From: Photobacterium salinisoli
GTDB taxonomy: Bacteria; Pseudomonadota; Gammaproteobacteria; Enterobacterales; Vibrionaceae
Length of the DNA stretch: 64,000 nt
Direction of reading: 5' to 3'
NCBI RefSeq assembly: GCF_003614885.1
Contig: NZ_QZMS01000011.1
Span: 310,001-374,000, forward strand
A program made the position numbers and the translations under genes. How positions within the stretch are numbered: position 1 is the first letter of the stretch; each line of letters starts with the position of its first letter. Under the pieces are notes generated by a model. It had not been told where the DNA came from. It made no database searches and was given only the letters and a program-made list of their open reading frames with translations. This document shows, one piece after another, positions 17,682-27,760 of the stretch.

Positions 17682-18486
17682 ATTCCCCAACTTGCTCCTT
17701 GTTCTTCGGTGGGTACAAAGGTGCATGCAGACCCAAAGACTGGGCCTGATGAACCATACTCATGATGTCTTGATGTGCCAGCTCAAACAGTTGCTGTATA
17801 CCATCAATCTCAAAATAAATCGGCTGCATGATGTCGATACGATAAGGCGTGCGTAACACATCAACAGGATCAAACACTTTGTAAATCGGTTTATCACTGG
17901 TCATTGCATATTCGGTTTCGCCCGGTGATGACAGAATGCCGCCACCGTAAATCCGGCGCTCACCTTGCTGGCGCATCAGGCCAAACTCGACGGTAAACCA
18001 GTACAAACGCGCTAGGTAGACCCGCTCTTCCTTGGAAGCAGCGAAGCCTAAACGGCCATAGGTGTGGGTAAATTCGGCAAACGCCGGATTAGTCAGCATG
18101 GCGCAGTGGCCAAACACTTCATGAAAAAAGTCAGGTTCCTGCAGATAATCGAATTCCTCCCGGCTGCGCAGGAATGTCGCCACCGGAAACTGTTTATTGG
18201 CCAGCAATTTGAAGAAGCGGTCGAAATTAATCAGCGCAGGCACTTCAACGCACTGCCAACCTGTGCTTTTCATCAGCACCTTATTCACTTCCGCCAGTTG
18301 CGGCACGCGATCGACAGGCAGATTCAGCAGTTCCAGCCCTTGGATATATTCATCACAGGCCCGGCCTTTAATGCAGCCAAGCTGTCTTGTCACCAGATCG
18401 TGCCAGATCTGGTGCTCATCGTCAGACCAGTGAATAAAGCCGTTTTCATCCGGCTGTTTCGATACATACTTTGTCGCTTTGCCCAT
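17674..18486 (-). CDS. phhA: phenylalanine 4-monooxygenase
   Basis: A 270-residue non-heme iron, pterin-dependent hydroxylase converting phenylalanine to tyrosine, first step of the catabolic route encoded next door. The iron site is visible as [11 protein letters not shown] (two His) plus a downstream Glu in [10 protein letters not shown]. Other marks are [22 protein letters not shown] and [15 protein letters not shown]. It is a bacterial monodomain enzyme without the ACT regulatory domain. The ATG at 18486 follows AAGG at 7 bases and matches where the family begins. The frame stays open 60 codons further upstream (to 18666), but that part is not family-like. A TyrR-type box lies about 190 bases upstream. 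Confidence 0.95.
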   Translation of the reverse strand: MGKATKYVSKQPDENGFIHWSDDEHQIWHDLVTRQLGCIKGRACDEYIQGLELLNLPVDRVPQLAEVNKVLMKSTGWQCVEVPALINFDRFFKLLANKQFPVATFLRSREEFDYLQEPDFFHEVFGHCAMLTNPAFAEFTHTYGRLGFAASKEERVYLARLYWFTVEFGLMRQQGERRIYGGGILSSPGETEYAMTSDKPIYKVFDPVDVLRTPYRIDIMQPIYFEIDGIQQLFELAHQDIMSMVHQAQSLGLHAPLYPPKNKEQVGEYV

Positions 18487-18675
18487 AAAACAACCTTCTA
18501 TGTCTCTCTGCCTTACCTTGGCAATCATCAGCTCAACGGTCTGTTTTTCCGGCTCAGGCATTGCTGAGCTGCGAATAAACAACAGATAAGTCTGGAGCTG
18601 TCCCTTCTCGTTTAAGGGTAGGCGTTTTAGGGATCGCAATGGAACCATCTGAGTGGAATCGCACATTTCATTCAG

Positions 18676-18693
18676 TGTAACAATAATTTTACA
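18676..18693. promoter_or_regulatory. TyrR-type box upstream of phhA
   Basis: TGTAAC-N6-TTTACA matches the TyrR consensus TGTAAA-N6-TTTACA at 11 of 12 defined positions with exact spacing. It lies in the divergent phhA/hmgA control region. TyrR-family regulators (PhhR in Pseudomonas) activate phh and hmg genes in response to aromatic amino acids. A weaker half-site (TGTAAA) lies near 18780. Binding is inferred, not shown. Confidence 0.6.
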
Positions 18694-18943
18694 TACCCTT
18701 GATTGCTCAGCACCTGTCAGGCCAGATTGAAAAAACGAAGCAGAGCACCGACTTAGACCATCAATAAGAACATACAGTTATGTAAAAAAAACCGCACACT
18801 TTGCAAAAGTGAATATTGGTAAAGGGGTTGCTTGTTAAGTCGCTCTCAACCAGAGTTAAAGCAGAAGGTTAACACTATGTTAAGCCAGATAAGCCGATAC
18901 ACAGCTATCAAAGTTATCAGGGCGTCTGGCACACAAGGATAGG

Positions 18944-18981
18944 GACAGTGGGTTTGTCACTGCTGACAAACGCAGGCTGTC
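18944..18981 (+). promoter_or_regulatory. perfect inverted repeat in the hmgA leader
   Basis: GTTTGTCA and TGACAAAC (18952-18971) are separated by 4 bases, and an outer GACAG/CTGTC pair extends the structure. It ends about 20 bases before the hmgA ATG. It may be an operator for a dedicated repressor or an mRNA hairpin near the ribosome site. No T-run follows, so it is not a classical terminator. Confidence 0.45.
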
Positions 18982-19002
18982 ATCGTCAATGAGGACCCAA
19001 AG

Positions 19003-20133
19003 ATGCGTCACTGGTTTCAATTTCCGATTATAGAAGGTAAAGCCTCACGTCAGGCCCACTGCGACCTGCCGGAAGGTACGTATGAACGTGAATGCGGTAA
19101 AGAAGGCTTCTTTGGCCCTGCAAGCCACATGTATCACAGCAATCCGCCGACAGGCTGGGTGGAATGGGACGGCCCATTGCGCCCCCGCGCCATAGACACG
19201 ACCCGCCTTGAGCAGCCCGGTGAATCGCCCTGGGATGCGTCATTAGTGCTGTACAACAACCAGCTGAAACTCAGAGTCTGGAATACCACCAAGAGCATGA
19301 ACCATCTGGTTCGCAATGGTGATGGCGATGAAGTACTTTTCATTCATCAGGGCAGCGGTCAGCTGTATTGTGATTATGGCCACCTGGCCTTCACCGAAGG
19401 CGACTACATCACCATTCCCCGTGCGACCAGCTGGCGTATTGAGGTTGAAGAGCCGGTGTCGATGCTGCTGATTGAAGCCACCAACAGTGGTTATCAGATG
19501 CCGGATCGCGGTCTGGCCGGTCAGCATGCCGTGTATGACCCGGCAGTGCTGGAATACGCCCGTATCGACGACGCATTTCTGGCTCAGCAAAATAATGATC
19601 AGCGCTGGCAAGTCAAACTGAAAGCCCGCGATCAGATGAATACCATCACCTACCCGTACAACCCGCTTGATGCGCAGGGCTGGAAAGGGAACCTCACCGT
19701 CTTCAAACTGAACTGGCGTGATATCCGCCCGCTGATGAGCCATCGCTATCACCTGCCGCCGTCAGCCCATACCACATTCGTCGCGCATGGTTTCGTCATC
19801 TGTACTTTCGTCCCTCGTCCGATCGAGTCTGATCCAGGCGCGCTCAAAGTGCCGTTTTATCACAACAACGATGACTACGATGAAGTACTGTTCTACCACA
19901 AAGGCAACTTCTTCAGCCGCGACAATATTGAAGCCGGCATGATCACTCACCACCCTTGCGGCTTCTCACATGGTCCGCACCCGAAAGCGCTGGCGGCCAG
20001 CCAGTCGCAGCCGAAGAAAGAAACCGATGAAGTGGCGGTGATGATCGACACCCGATATCCGCTGGAAGTCGCGGATCTGCCGGAAGGCGTTGAAAACAAA
20101 GACTATGTATATTCCTGGATCAACCGTAAGTGA
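19003..20133 (+). CDS. hmgA: homogentisate 1,2-dioxygenase
   Basis: A 376-residue Fe(II) ring-cleavage dioxygenase of the cupin superfamily that opens homogentisate to maleylacetoacetate. The C-terminal cupin has the metal region: HNNDDYDEVLFYHKGNFF (Glu ligand) and HHPCGFSHGPHP (His ligands). It is shorter than human HGD (445) because the N-terminal domain is reduced, which is usual for this Vibrio/Photobacterium branch. Ribosome site GAGGACCCAAAG. It is first of four plus-strand genes (hmgA, fahA, maiA, aacS) that complete tyrosine breakdown. Loss in Vibrio relatives gives brown pyomelanin. Confidence 0.93.
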   Translation: MRHWFQFPIIEGKASRQAHCDLPEGTYERECGKEGFFGPASHMYHSNPPTGWVEWDGPLRPRAIDTTRLEQPGESPWDASLVLYNNQLKLRVWNTTKSMNHLVRNGDGDEVLFIHQGSGQLYCDYGHLAFTEGDYITIPRATSWRIEVEEPVSMLLIEATNSGYQMPDRGLAGQHAVYDPAVLEYARIDDAFLAQQNNDQRWQVKLKARDQMNTITYPYNPLDAQGWKGNLTVFKLNWRDIRPLMSHRYHLPPSAHTTFVAHGFVICTFVPRPIESDPGALKVPFYHNNDDYDEVLFYHKGNFFSRDNIEAGMITHHPCGFSHGPHPKALAASQSQPKKETDEVAVMIDTRYPLEVADLPEGVENKDYVYSWINRK

Positions 20134-20160
20134 TCCACCGGCGAAAAAACAAGCATTAGA

Positions 20161-20173
20161 TTTACATTGTAAA
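20161..20173. repeat. 13-bp palindrome between hmgA and fahA
   Basis: TTTACA-T-TGTAAA lies 14 bases before the fahA GTG. It has TyrR-like half-sites but in outward order, so it is not a standard TyrR box. It overlaps the approach to the fahA ribosome site and may be incidental. Confidence 0.3.
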
Positions 20174-20187
20174 GTAAGGAGTAAAAC

Positions 20188-21210
20188 GTGAAATTAGCTT
20201 CTTTAGACCAAGGCCGTGACGGACAACTGATTATCGTTTCACGTGATCTCACTCAAGCCGTACATGCACACGACATCGCACCGACACTGCAGTTTGCTTT
20301 GGATAACTGGGATCAGGTCGAAGCGGATCTGCAACATCTGTATCGCAACCTCAACGATGGTATTGCCAAGGATGTCTTCCCGTTCAATCCGGCTCACTGT
20401 GCGTCTCCGCTTCCTCGCGCTTTTCAGTGGGCTGACGGCAGTGCATATGTCAATCATGTCGAACTGGTTCGCAAGGCACGCGGCGCTGAAATGCCGGAAA
20501 GCTTCTGGACCGATCCCCTGATGTATCAGGGCATGTCAGATGGTTTTCTTGGCCCTCACCAGAATATTGAAATGGCCGATGAAAGCTGGGGCATCGATTT
20601 TGAAGGCGAAATTGCAGTTATCACCAATGATGTACCTATGGGCACACGCACCGAAGAAGTCCACGGCCATATCAAACTACTGATGCTGGTCAATGACGTG
20701 TCGCTGCGTAACCTGATCCCCGCCGAACTGAGTAAAGGTTTTGGCTTCTTTCAGTCCAAACCTGCTTCAGCTTTTTCGCCTGTCGCCGTTACCCCGGACG
20801 AACTAGGTGACAGCTGGCATGATTACAAAGTCCATCAGCGCCTGACTGTACATCTCAATGATAAGTTGTTCGGTGAACCTAATGCCGGTGTAGACATGAC
20901 GTTCAACTTCGCCGAGCTGGTCCAGCATGTGGCCAAATCACGTCATATCTGCGCGGGTACCATCATAGGATCCGGTACTGTCTCAAACGTTGATCGCTCC
21001 AGTGGCTCCTGCTGCCTGGCTGAACGTCGTATGCTGGAAATCATTGACCAGGGACAAGCCATCACACCTTTCATGAAATTTGGCGACAAAGTCAAAATTG
21101 AAATGTTTGACGACAATGGCGACTCTATCTTTGGCGCGATTGAACAGACAGTGGTGAAATACCAGCATCAGTACGCTCCTGCCGATCTGAACCACCATAA
21201 GCCAGATTAA
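20188..21210 (+). CDS. fahA: fumarylacetoacetase
   Basis: A 340-residue FAH-superfamily hydrolase that splits fumarylacetoacetate into fumarate and acetoacetate. It has the metal-binding EGEIAVITNDVPMGT, LVNDVSLRNLIPAEL, the GFGFFQSKPASAFSPV stretch and GSGTVSN near the end. It is shorter than mammalian FAH (419) and of the bacterial form seen next to hmgA. Translation starts at a GTG, supported by AAGGAG at 7 bases. It sits 54 bases after hmgA and 12 before maiA, so it is in the same operon. Confidence 0.92.
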   Translation: MKLASLDQGRDGQLIIVSRDLTQAVHAHDIAPTLQFALDNWDQVEADLQHLYRNLNDGIAKDVFPFNPAHCASPLPRAFQWADGSAYVNHVELVRKARGAEMPESFWTDPLMYQGMSDGFLGPHQNIEMADESWGIDFEGEIAVITNDVPMGTRTEEVHGHIKLLMLVNDVSLRNLIPAELSKGFGFFQSKPASAFSPVAVTPDELGDSWHDYKVHQRLTVHLNDKLFGEPNAGVDMTFNFAELVQHVAKSRHICAGTIIGSGTVSNVDRSSGSCCLAERRMLEIIDQGQAITPFMKFGDKVKIEMFDDNGDSIFGAIEQTVVKYQHQYAPADLNHHKPD

Positions 21211-21222
21211 TAAGGAGGCCGG

Positions 21223-21861
21223 ATGACGCTTTATGACTATTTCCGCTCATCCGCCGCCTACCGGGTGCGTATTGCGCTCAACCTGAAAGGGTTGAGCTAT
21301 ACCAGCCACCCGGTGTCTCTGGTGGATAAAGCACAACAATCACCGGCTTATAAAGCCATTAATCCGTCACAACTGGTGCCGACACTGGATACGGAGCATG
21401 GTCAGCTTAGCCAGTCGCTGGCCATCATTGAATGGCTGGAAGACAGCTATCCAGAGCCGGCGTTACTGCCCCGCGATCTATGGCAAAAAGCACAATGCCG
21501 GGAACTGGCGCTGAGCATCGCCTGTGATATTCACCCGGTTAACAACTTGCGTATCCTCAACTATTTAACGCAAGAGCTGGGAGTGAGCCAGGAAGATAAG
21601 CTAACTTGGTACCACCATTGGCTGCACCAGGGCCTGGCTGCACTGGAAGCCAGAGTAGCGGCAAGGCAAGCTAACCAGCCGAGCACCTTCTGCTGCGGCG
21701 ACACGCCCTCGCTGGCCGATATTTGTCTGGTCCCTCAGCTTTATAATGCCCGCCGGTTTGAGCTTGACTTGTCCCCCTACCCGACACTGGTCAGAATCGA
21801 TGCCGCCTGCCAGAAACTGGCGCCTTTCGAGCAGGCTCACCCGGATAATACGCCACAATAA
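21223..21861 (+). CDS. maiA: maleylacetoacetate isomerase (zeta-class GST)
   Basis: A 212-residue zeta glutathione S-transferase converting maleylacetoacetate to fumarylacetoacetate with glutathione. The zeta signature appears as SSAAYRVRIALNLKG near the start, followed by the thioredoxin-fold element NPSQLVPTLD and LSQSLAIIEWLEDSYPEP, then an all-helical C-terminal domain with TPSLADICLVPQLYNARRF. The first active-site Ser pair is kept, while the usual Cys of SSCS-type motifs is Ala here. AGGAGG precedes the ATG. The operon context is decisive. Confidence 0.93.
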   Translation: MTLYDYFRSSAAYRVRIALNLKGLSYTSHPVSLVDKAQQSPAYKAINPSQLVPTLDTEHGQLSQSLAIIEWLEDSYPEPALLPRDLWQKAQCRELALSIACDIHPVNNLRILNYLTQELGVSQEDKLTWYHHWLHQGLAALEARVAARQANQPSTFCCGDTPSLADICLVPQLYNARRFELDLSPYPTLVRIDAACQKLAPFEQAHPDNTPQ

Positions 21862-21933
21862 AAGCATCAGAGCGAAAAGTAAGACGCCAGATCTGCGATT
21901 AAGACGTAAGCCATCACGATAAGGACGATAACG

Positions 21934-23949
<2,016 letters not shown>

Positions 23950-23971
23950 GCCCGATCTGAGTGCCAATACG

Positions 23972-24001
23972 ACACACGCCCTTACTGGGCGTGTGTGTTT
24001 A
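23972..24001 (+). terminator. terminator of the tyrosine catabolic operon
   Basis: A 10-bp stem (ACACACGCCC with GGGCGTGTGT) and 5-nt loop are followed by GTTTA. It lies just beyond the acetoacetate-CoA ligase gene and before the convergent toxin gene. Confidence 0.8.
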
Positions 24002-24024
24002 ACGGTATGGGTTGCTGCTGTCCA

Positions 24025-24498
24025 TCAGTTGCCCGTAAACGCTCGCACATTAAAAAGCTGAGCGGTTTTATCCACCAACCTGAGGTGCGCAATACCATCA
24101 TTACCTGGATTCAGTACTATGATCGACTCTAGACCATTCGGTGTTGCTGCACTGGGGACAACCAACCCGGTATTGGTATTGCCTGTCAGCCACTGTGAGC
24201 CAATATTACGTGTTGAAACAGGATGAGGATACACATTCCAGTCAGACGGCAACAACCCGGGATCAAGATGATCAGCCTGTGAATCGGGCAGTTCGTAAAT
24301 ACCTAGCACATAATCTTTTGGGATTAATTTAGGCAACGGGAAATAATTCGCCATTTCCAGCATGGCAACAGAAGGCGACAGTGAAAAATACAGCACAGGA
24401 ACGCCTTTATGGTTCCATCTTGCCCCGTCCTGATAACTGGCCCCCAACCCCTGATAATTTTCAAGGTACTGCTCTGGCGTAATGCGGTAAAGCAGCAT
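24025..24498 (-). CDS. RES-domain toxin (NAD+-depleting family)
   Basis: A 157-residue RES-domain protein, the toxin of a type II toxin-antitoxin pair. Characterised relatives (MbcT, Res of Photorhabdus/Pseudomonas) consume NAD+ by phosphorolysis or hydrolysis. The family marks are an N-terminal LYRI, then DGARWNHKGVPVLYFSLSPSVAMLE with the conserved Arg, Tyr, Ser and Glu, and the C-terminal LVVPSAATPNGLESIIVLNPGN. The start ATG directly follows the antitoxin stop codon (no spacer), so expression is translationally coupled. The enzymatic activity is inferred from family only. Confidence 0.9.
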   Translation of the reverse strand: MLLYRITPEQYLENYQGLGASYQDGARWNHKGVPVLYFSLSPSVAMLEMANYFPLPKLIPKDYVLGIYELPDSQADHLDPGLLPSDWNVYPHPVSTRNIGSQWLTGNTNTGLVVPSAATPNGLESIIVLNPGNDGIAHLRLVDKTAQLFNVRAFTGN

Positions 24499-24918
24499 TT
24501 AGGAAAACTCGCCCCAGGCCATTTTGTTCAGGGTTTCTTTCACCATCCTGCGCCCGGTGAAGGTATCCAGTAATTCAGAGGGCTTTTTATTGTTCAGCGC
24601 TGGCAAAGGAGTATTTAACAGTTCCTGTGCCAATTCCCTGTCTTCGTACAACGAAAATGCTGCATTGAAAACGCTCAGGATATCCAGCATTTCTTCAGAC
24701 TGATGCTTGTCCAGCGCTTTGCGTTTATATAAACGATGAAGATTACCGCTGGTCGTCCCTAATGCACTGCAGATTATTGCGCGTTGCGTCGGCAAGGTTT
24801 TCACGACGGACTCCACGACTTTGCCTGCCACACCCGCAGTGATGGTTTCAAGCAACAGATACTGATCATCAAAAATATTATTTTTCAGACCCACATCAGT
24901 GATGAATGAATGTGACAT
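24499..24918 (-). CDS. Xre/MbcA/ParS-type antitoxin (DUF2384 toxin-binding domain)
   Basis: A 139-residue antitoxin partner of the RES toxin. The N-terminal half has a degenerate Xre-like helix-turn-helix (TQRAIICSALGTTSGNLHRLYKRKALD, residues about 40-70). The C-terminal DUF2384 domain has the pattern NKKPSELLDTFTGRRMVKETLNKMAWGEFS, which in solved complexes covers the toxin active site. The ATG at 24918 follows TGGAG at 6 bases; the longer frame from 25074 lacks support. Its promoter region should carry autoregulatory operators, but none was identified with confidence. Confidence 0.9.
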   Translation of the reverse strand: MSHSFITDVGLKNNIFDDQYLLLETITAGVAGKVVESVVKTLPTQRAIICSALGTTSGNLHRLYKRKALDKHQSEEMLDILSVFNAAFSLYEDRELAQELLNTPLPALNNKKPSELLDTFTGRRMVKETLNKMAWGEFS

Positions 24919-25027
24919 AGTGAACTCCAGTAAACCGCATGACACACTCAGTATACATCCAACTGATGCAACAACAACATCAGATTGATGTGGATTGATT
25001 AAAAAAGCTCCCCCTTCCCGACACTGA

Positions 25028-25501
25028 TTACAACAGCAGATCGTCATTGATAGGGACATAGATGCTGGCTTCATTAATCAAAGAAGCCGCCGTCAAGTCA
25101 GGCACACCATACAGCTCAACCTGTTTGCCTTTATCGACTCGCAGTTTATTCAGCAACAGATCAAAATCACCGTCACCGGATACCAGCACCACCACATCAG
25201 CGATACCCGTGTGCTCGAGAGCATCAATGGTGATGCCAACGTCCCAATCGCCTTTTGCTGAGCCATCCGAGCGCTGAATAAAAGGCTTCAGTTTGACCTC
25301 AAAACCAATGGCGCGCAGGATGTTCTGAAATTCCTGCTGTTTACGATCACCACGGTCAATGGCATAGGCAAACGCAGCCACTACTTCCCGGTCTTTGGTC
25401 ACTTTGGCCCAGAAGGCGTTGTAGTCAAAGTTTCGCTGATAGCTCTGCCGGGATGTGTAATATACGTTTTGCACATCGACGAAAATGGCTACTTTTTCCA
25501 T
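25028..25501 (-). CDS. NYN-domain protein (LabA/DUF88-like, PIN-fold)
   Basis: A 157-residue protein of the NYN family, a PIN-like fold predicted to be a metal-dependent RNase. Acidic residues that would bind metal appear in FVDVQNVYY (near 8), KGDWDVGITIDAL (near 88) and VSGDGDFDLLLNKL (near 109). The ATG at 25501 has AGGA upstream. It lies 110 bases upstream of the antitoxin gene on the same strand. RNase activity and any link to the RES module are inference. Confidence 0.85.
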   Translation of the reverse strand: MEKVAIFVDVQNVYYTSRQSYQRNFDYNAFWAKVTKDREVVAAFAYAIDRGDRKQQEFQNILRAIGFEVKLKPFIQRSDGSAKGDWDVGITIDALEHTGIADVVVLVSGDGDFDLLLNKLRVDKGKQVELYGVPDLTAASLINEASIYVPINDDLLL

Positions 25502-25638
25502 TGAATCTATCCTGGTTATTGAAGCTTTGGGATTCACGAACTCTCGTCATGCTATTCACAAAGCTAGATAAAATAATGTGGCTCTTTGATTATCAACAGC
25601 TACACCAATGAATGATTCCAAGCTACTGAAACTATACC

Positions 25639-26415
25639 TCATCTGCGTGACAGGTACTGCTTTGGAGATTGGCCCAGTGTTTTCTTGAAAAAGGTAATAA
25701 AAGCACTAACCGACTCGTAACCGAGATTTTCCGCCACCCGCTGGACCGGCACCTGCGAATTCAATTGTTGCAACGCGACAACAATATGTAATTGTCCGCG
25801 CCACTTACCGAATGTCATACCCACATGTTTCTCAACCAGCCGGGACAGGGTTCGCTCACTCATCGCGTAAGCTGCTGCCCACTGACCAATCGTTCTTCTG
25901 TCGGCAGGATCTGCAACCATCGCCTTGGCTATCTGGTGCAACTTCGGCTCTTCCGGAATCGCGAAATCAAATCGTTCGATCGGCATTAATGACAATTGAT
26001 ACAGCAACACCTCAGCCAGTTTATCGGTCTCGCTCCCCGACTGATATTTCTGATCCATTGAAGCCAGATGAAGAATCATTTCCCTGAGCATCGGAGAAAT
26101 GGACACTGTACACACATCATCCGGCATCGCAATGGCTGAGGGTTGAATAAACAGCATACAGCCTTCGCCATCCACCGAAATCCGGTTACTGTGCGGAACA
26201 TTTCCCGGAATCCACACTGCCGTCAGGGGTGGCACCATCCAAATCGCAGCCTGAATATGACTCGTTACATATCCGACCGTTGGCATCACTAACTGCCCTT
26301 TTTCATGCTGGTGGCAGGGCGATTCTCTGCTGGCGTCTTTGCCTACTTTCAGCGCAACTGCCCTTTGCGGAAAAATTGCACTGTCGTATAAAGCCTCACT
26401 GACAGGTTCTAACAT
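25639..26415 (-). CDS. AraC-family transcriptional regulator, NimR-like
   Basis: A regulator of about 258 residues with an N-terminal cupin-type sensing domain (CHQHEKGQLVMPTVGYV, VWIPGNVPHSNRIS) and a C-terminal AraC double helix-turn-helix (GQWAAAYAMSERTLSRLVEK; VAENLGYESVSAFITFFKKTLGQSPKQYL). It is divergent, 100 bases apart, from a CynX/NimT-type exporter. The same arrangement occurs in E. coli nimR-nimT (yeaM-yeaN), where NimR represses the exporter. The start is uncertain: an in-frame TTG at 26451 precedes the ATG used here. Confidence 0.85.
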   Translation of the reverse strand: MLEPVSEALYDSAIFPQRAVALKVGKDASRESPCHQHEKGQLVMPTVGYVTSHIQAAIWMVPPLTAVWIPGNVPHSNRISVDGEGCMLFIQPSAIAMPDDVCTVSISPMLREMILHLASMDQKYQSGSETDKLAEVLLYQLSLMPIERFDFAIPEEPKLHQIAKAMVADPADRRTIGQWAAAYAMSERTLSRLVEKHVGMTFGKWRGQLHIVVALQQLNSQVPVQRVAENLGYESVSAFITFFKKTLGQSPKQYLSRR

Positions 26416-26515
26416 GACGGTTTTTAGCAATAAATTGTCAAATTCCCTCAATTAAACATGATCCCGGCTGATTAAACTAGTTTTACTTTTTAACTGTTGT
26501 CTTGAAAAACACATC

Positions 26516-27718
26516 ATGAAATATCACACCAATCATATTCTATTTCTGACATCCCTCACCCTGACGGCCTTGATGATGCGGGCACCCTTGACCAGTATAT
26601 CGCCAATCCTGGAAGACATCAGCCGGGCTCTGTCTCTATCGTCACAGAGCGCTGGATTACTCACCACGATACCTTTACTCGCTTTTGCTTTTTTCTCTCC
26701 ACTCGCTGCTCTCACTGCATCAAAGATAGGTATCGAAAAGGGCATTTTTCTGGGACTGATTGCTGTGGCTCTGGGAATCGGCTTACGAGGCGCTGGCAAT
26801 ACCACACTGCTTTTTGGCGGCACGGTACTCATTGGTCTGGGTATTGCTTTCTGTAACGTGTTACTGCCCGCCTTTCTGAAACGCCGATTTCCGGAACGCG
26901 CGGCAACCTATACGTCTTTCTATATTCTGGTTATGGGTATTGGGGCGGCCGCATCGGCTGCCCTCGTGGTGCCTGTAACGACACTAGGCGGTGGGAACAA
27001 CTGGCCATTGGCACTCATGGCCTGTCTGCCAATCGCTGTACTGACTAGCCTGACCTGGCTGTCACAACTCCGCCACAGCACCCAAACAGCAACAAATGCA
27101 AGCTACCAAACTGTCTGGCGATCTGCTGCAGCCTGGAAGCTCACAGCCTATATGGCCATGAATTCGCTGATAAACTATGTTTTCGTCGCCTGGTTTGCTG
27201 TGATCGTGCAAAACATGGGTTACAACGCAGAGGATTCAGGTCTGTATCACGGGATCGCGCTCCTATCCGCGATGATTCCCAGCCTGCTCCTGGTCCCTCT
27301 GCTCAGTCAACTGAAAACCCCGCTTTACCCTTGTCTCGCTGCCGTTTGCTTAACGCTGACTGGCATTGCACTTCTGCTGTTCAATCAGGAGGCGGCACTG
27401 ATCGCTGGTGTACTGATGGGGATGGGCATCAGTCTGGGGTTCATCATGGGGATGTCTATGCTGAATTGGTGCTCGACAGATGCTAACCACGCCTCAGCGC
27501 TTTCCGGCATGGTTCAAGCCGTCAGCTATCTGGTCGCAGCAATCGGACCCGTTGTATTCGGCTATCTCCACGACCTGAGCGGTGACTGGCACTTTAGTCT
27601 GACAATCCTGATGGCATGCTGTGTTGTCTGGGGGGGATGTACTGTTCTGGTGTCACGTCAAAAGATAATTGCTGAATCAGTGCCTTCAGCTCAGCAGGAA
27701 AGTCATTCATCTTCATGA
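26516..27718 (+). CDS. MFS transporter, CynX/NimT family
   Basis: A 400-residue, 12-helix major facilitator transporter. The N-terminal MRAPLTSISPILEDISRAL is characteristic of the CynX/NimT/YeaN group, which includes the cyanate transporter CynX and the 2-nitroimidazole exporter NimT. Divergent pairing with a NimR-like regulator supports the NimT-type role, i.e. drug or metabolite export. The substrate is unproven. A strong convergent terminator follows. Confidence 0.85.
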   Translation: MKYHTNHILFLTSLTLTALMMRAPLTSISPILEDISRALSLSSQSAGLLTTIPLLAFAFFSPLAALTASKIGIEKGIFLGLIAVALGIGLRGAGNTTLLFGGTVLIGLGIAFCNVLLPAFLKRRFPERAATYTSFYILVMGIGAAASAALVVPVTTLGGGNNWPLALMACLPIAVLTSLTWLSQLRHSTQTATNASYQTVWRSAAAWKLTAYMAMNSLINYVFVAWFAVIVQNMGYNAEDSGLYHGIALLSAMIPSLLLVPLLSQLKTPLYPCLAAVCLTLTGIALLLFNQEAALIAGVLMGMGISLGFIMGMSMLNWCSTDANHASALSGMVQAVSYLVAAIGPVVFGYLHDLSGDWHFSLTILMACCVVWGGCTVLVSRQKIIAESVPSAQQESHSSS

Positions 27719-27726
27719 CCCAATAT

Positions 27727-27754
27727 TTGAGGGCACGAAATGACGTGCCCTCAA
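27727..27754. terminator. convergent bidirectional terminator
   Basis: A perfect 11-bp stem (TTGAGGGCACG with CGTGCCCTCAA) and 6-nt loop lie between the MFS exporter gene and fghA, which converge. It has modest T-richness on both sides. Confidence 0.75.
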
Positions 27755-27760
27755 TATCCT

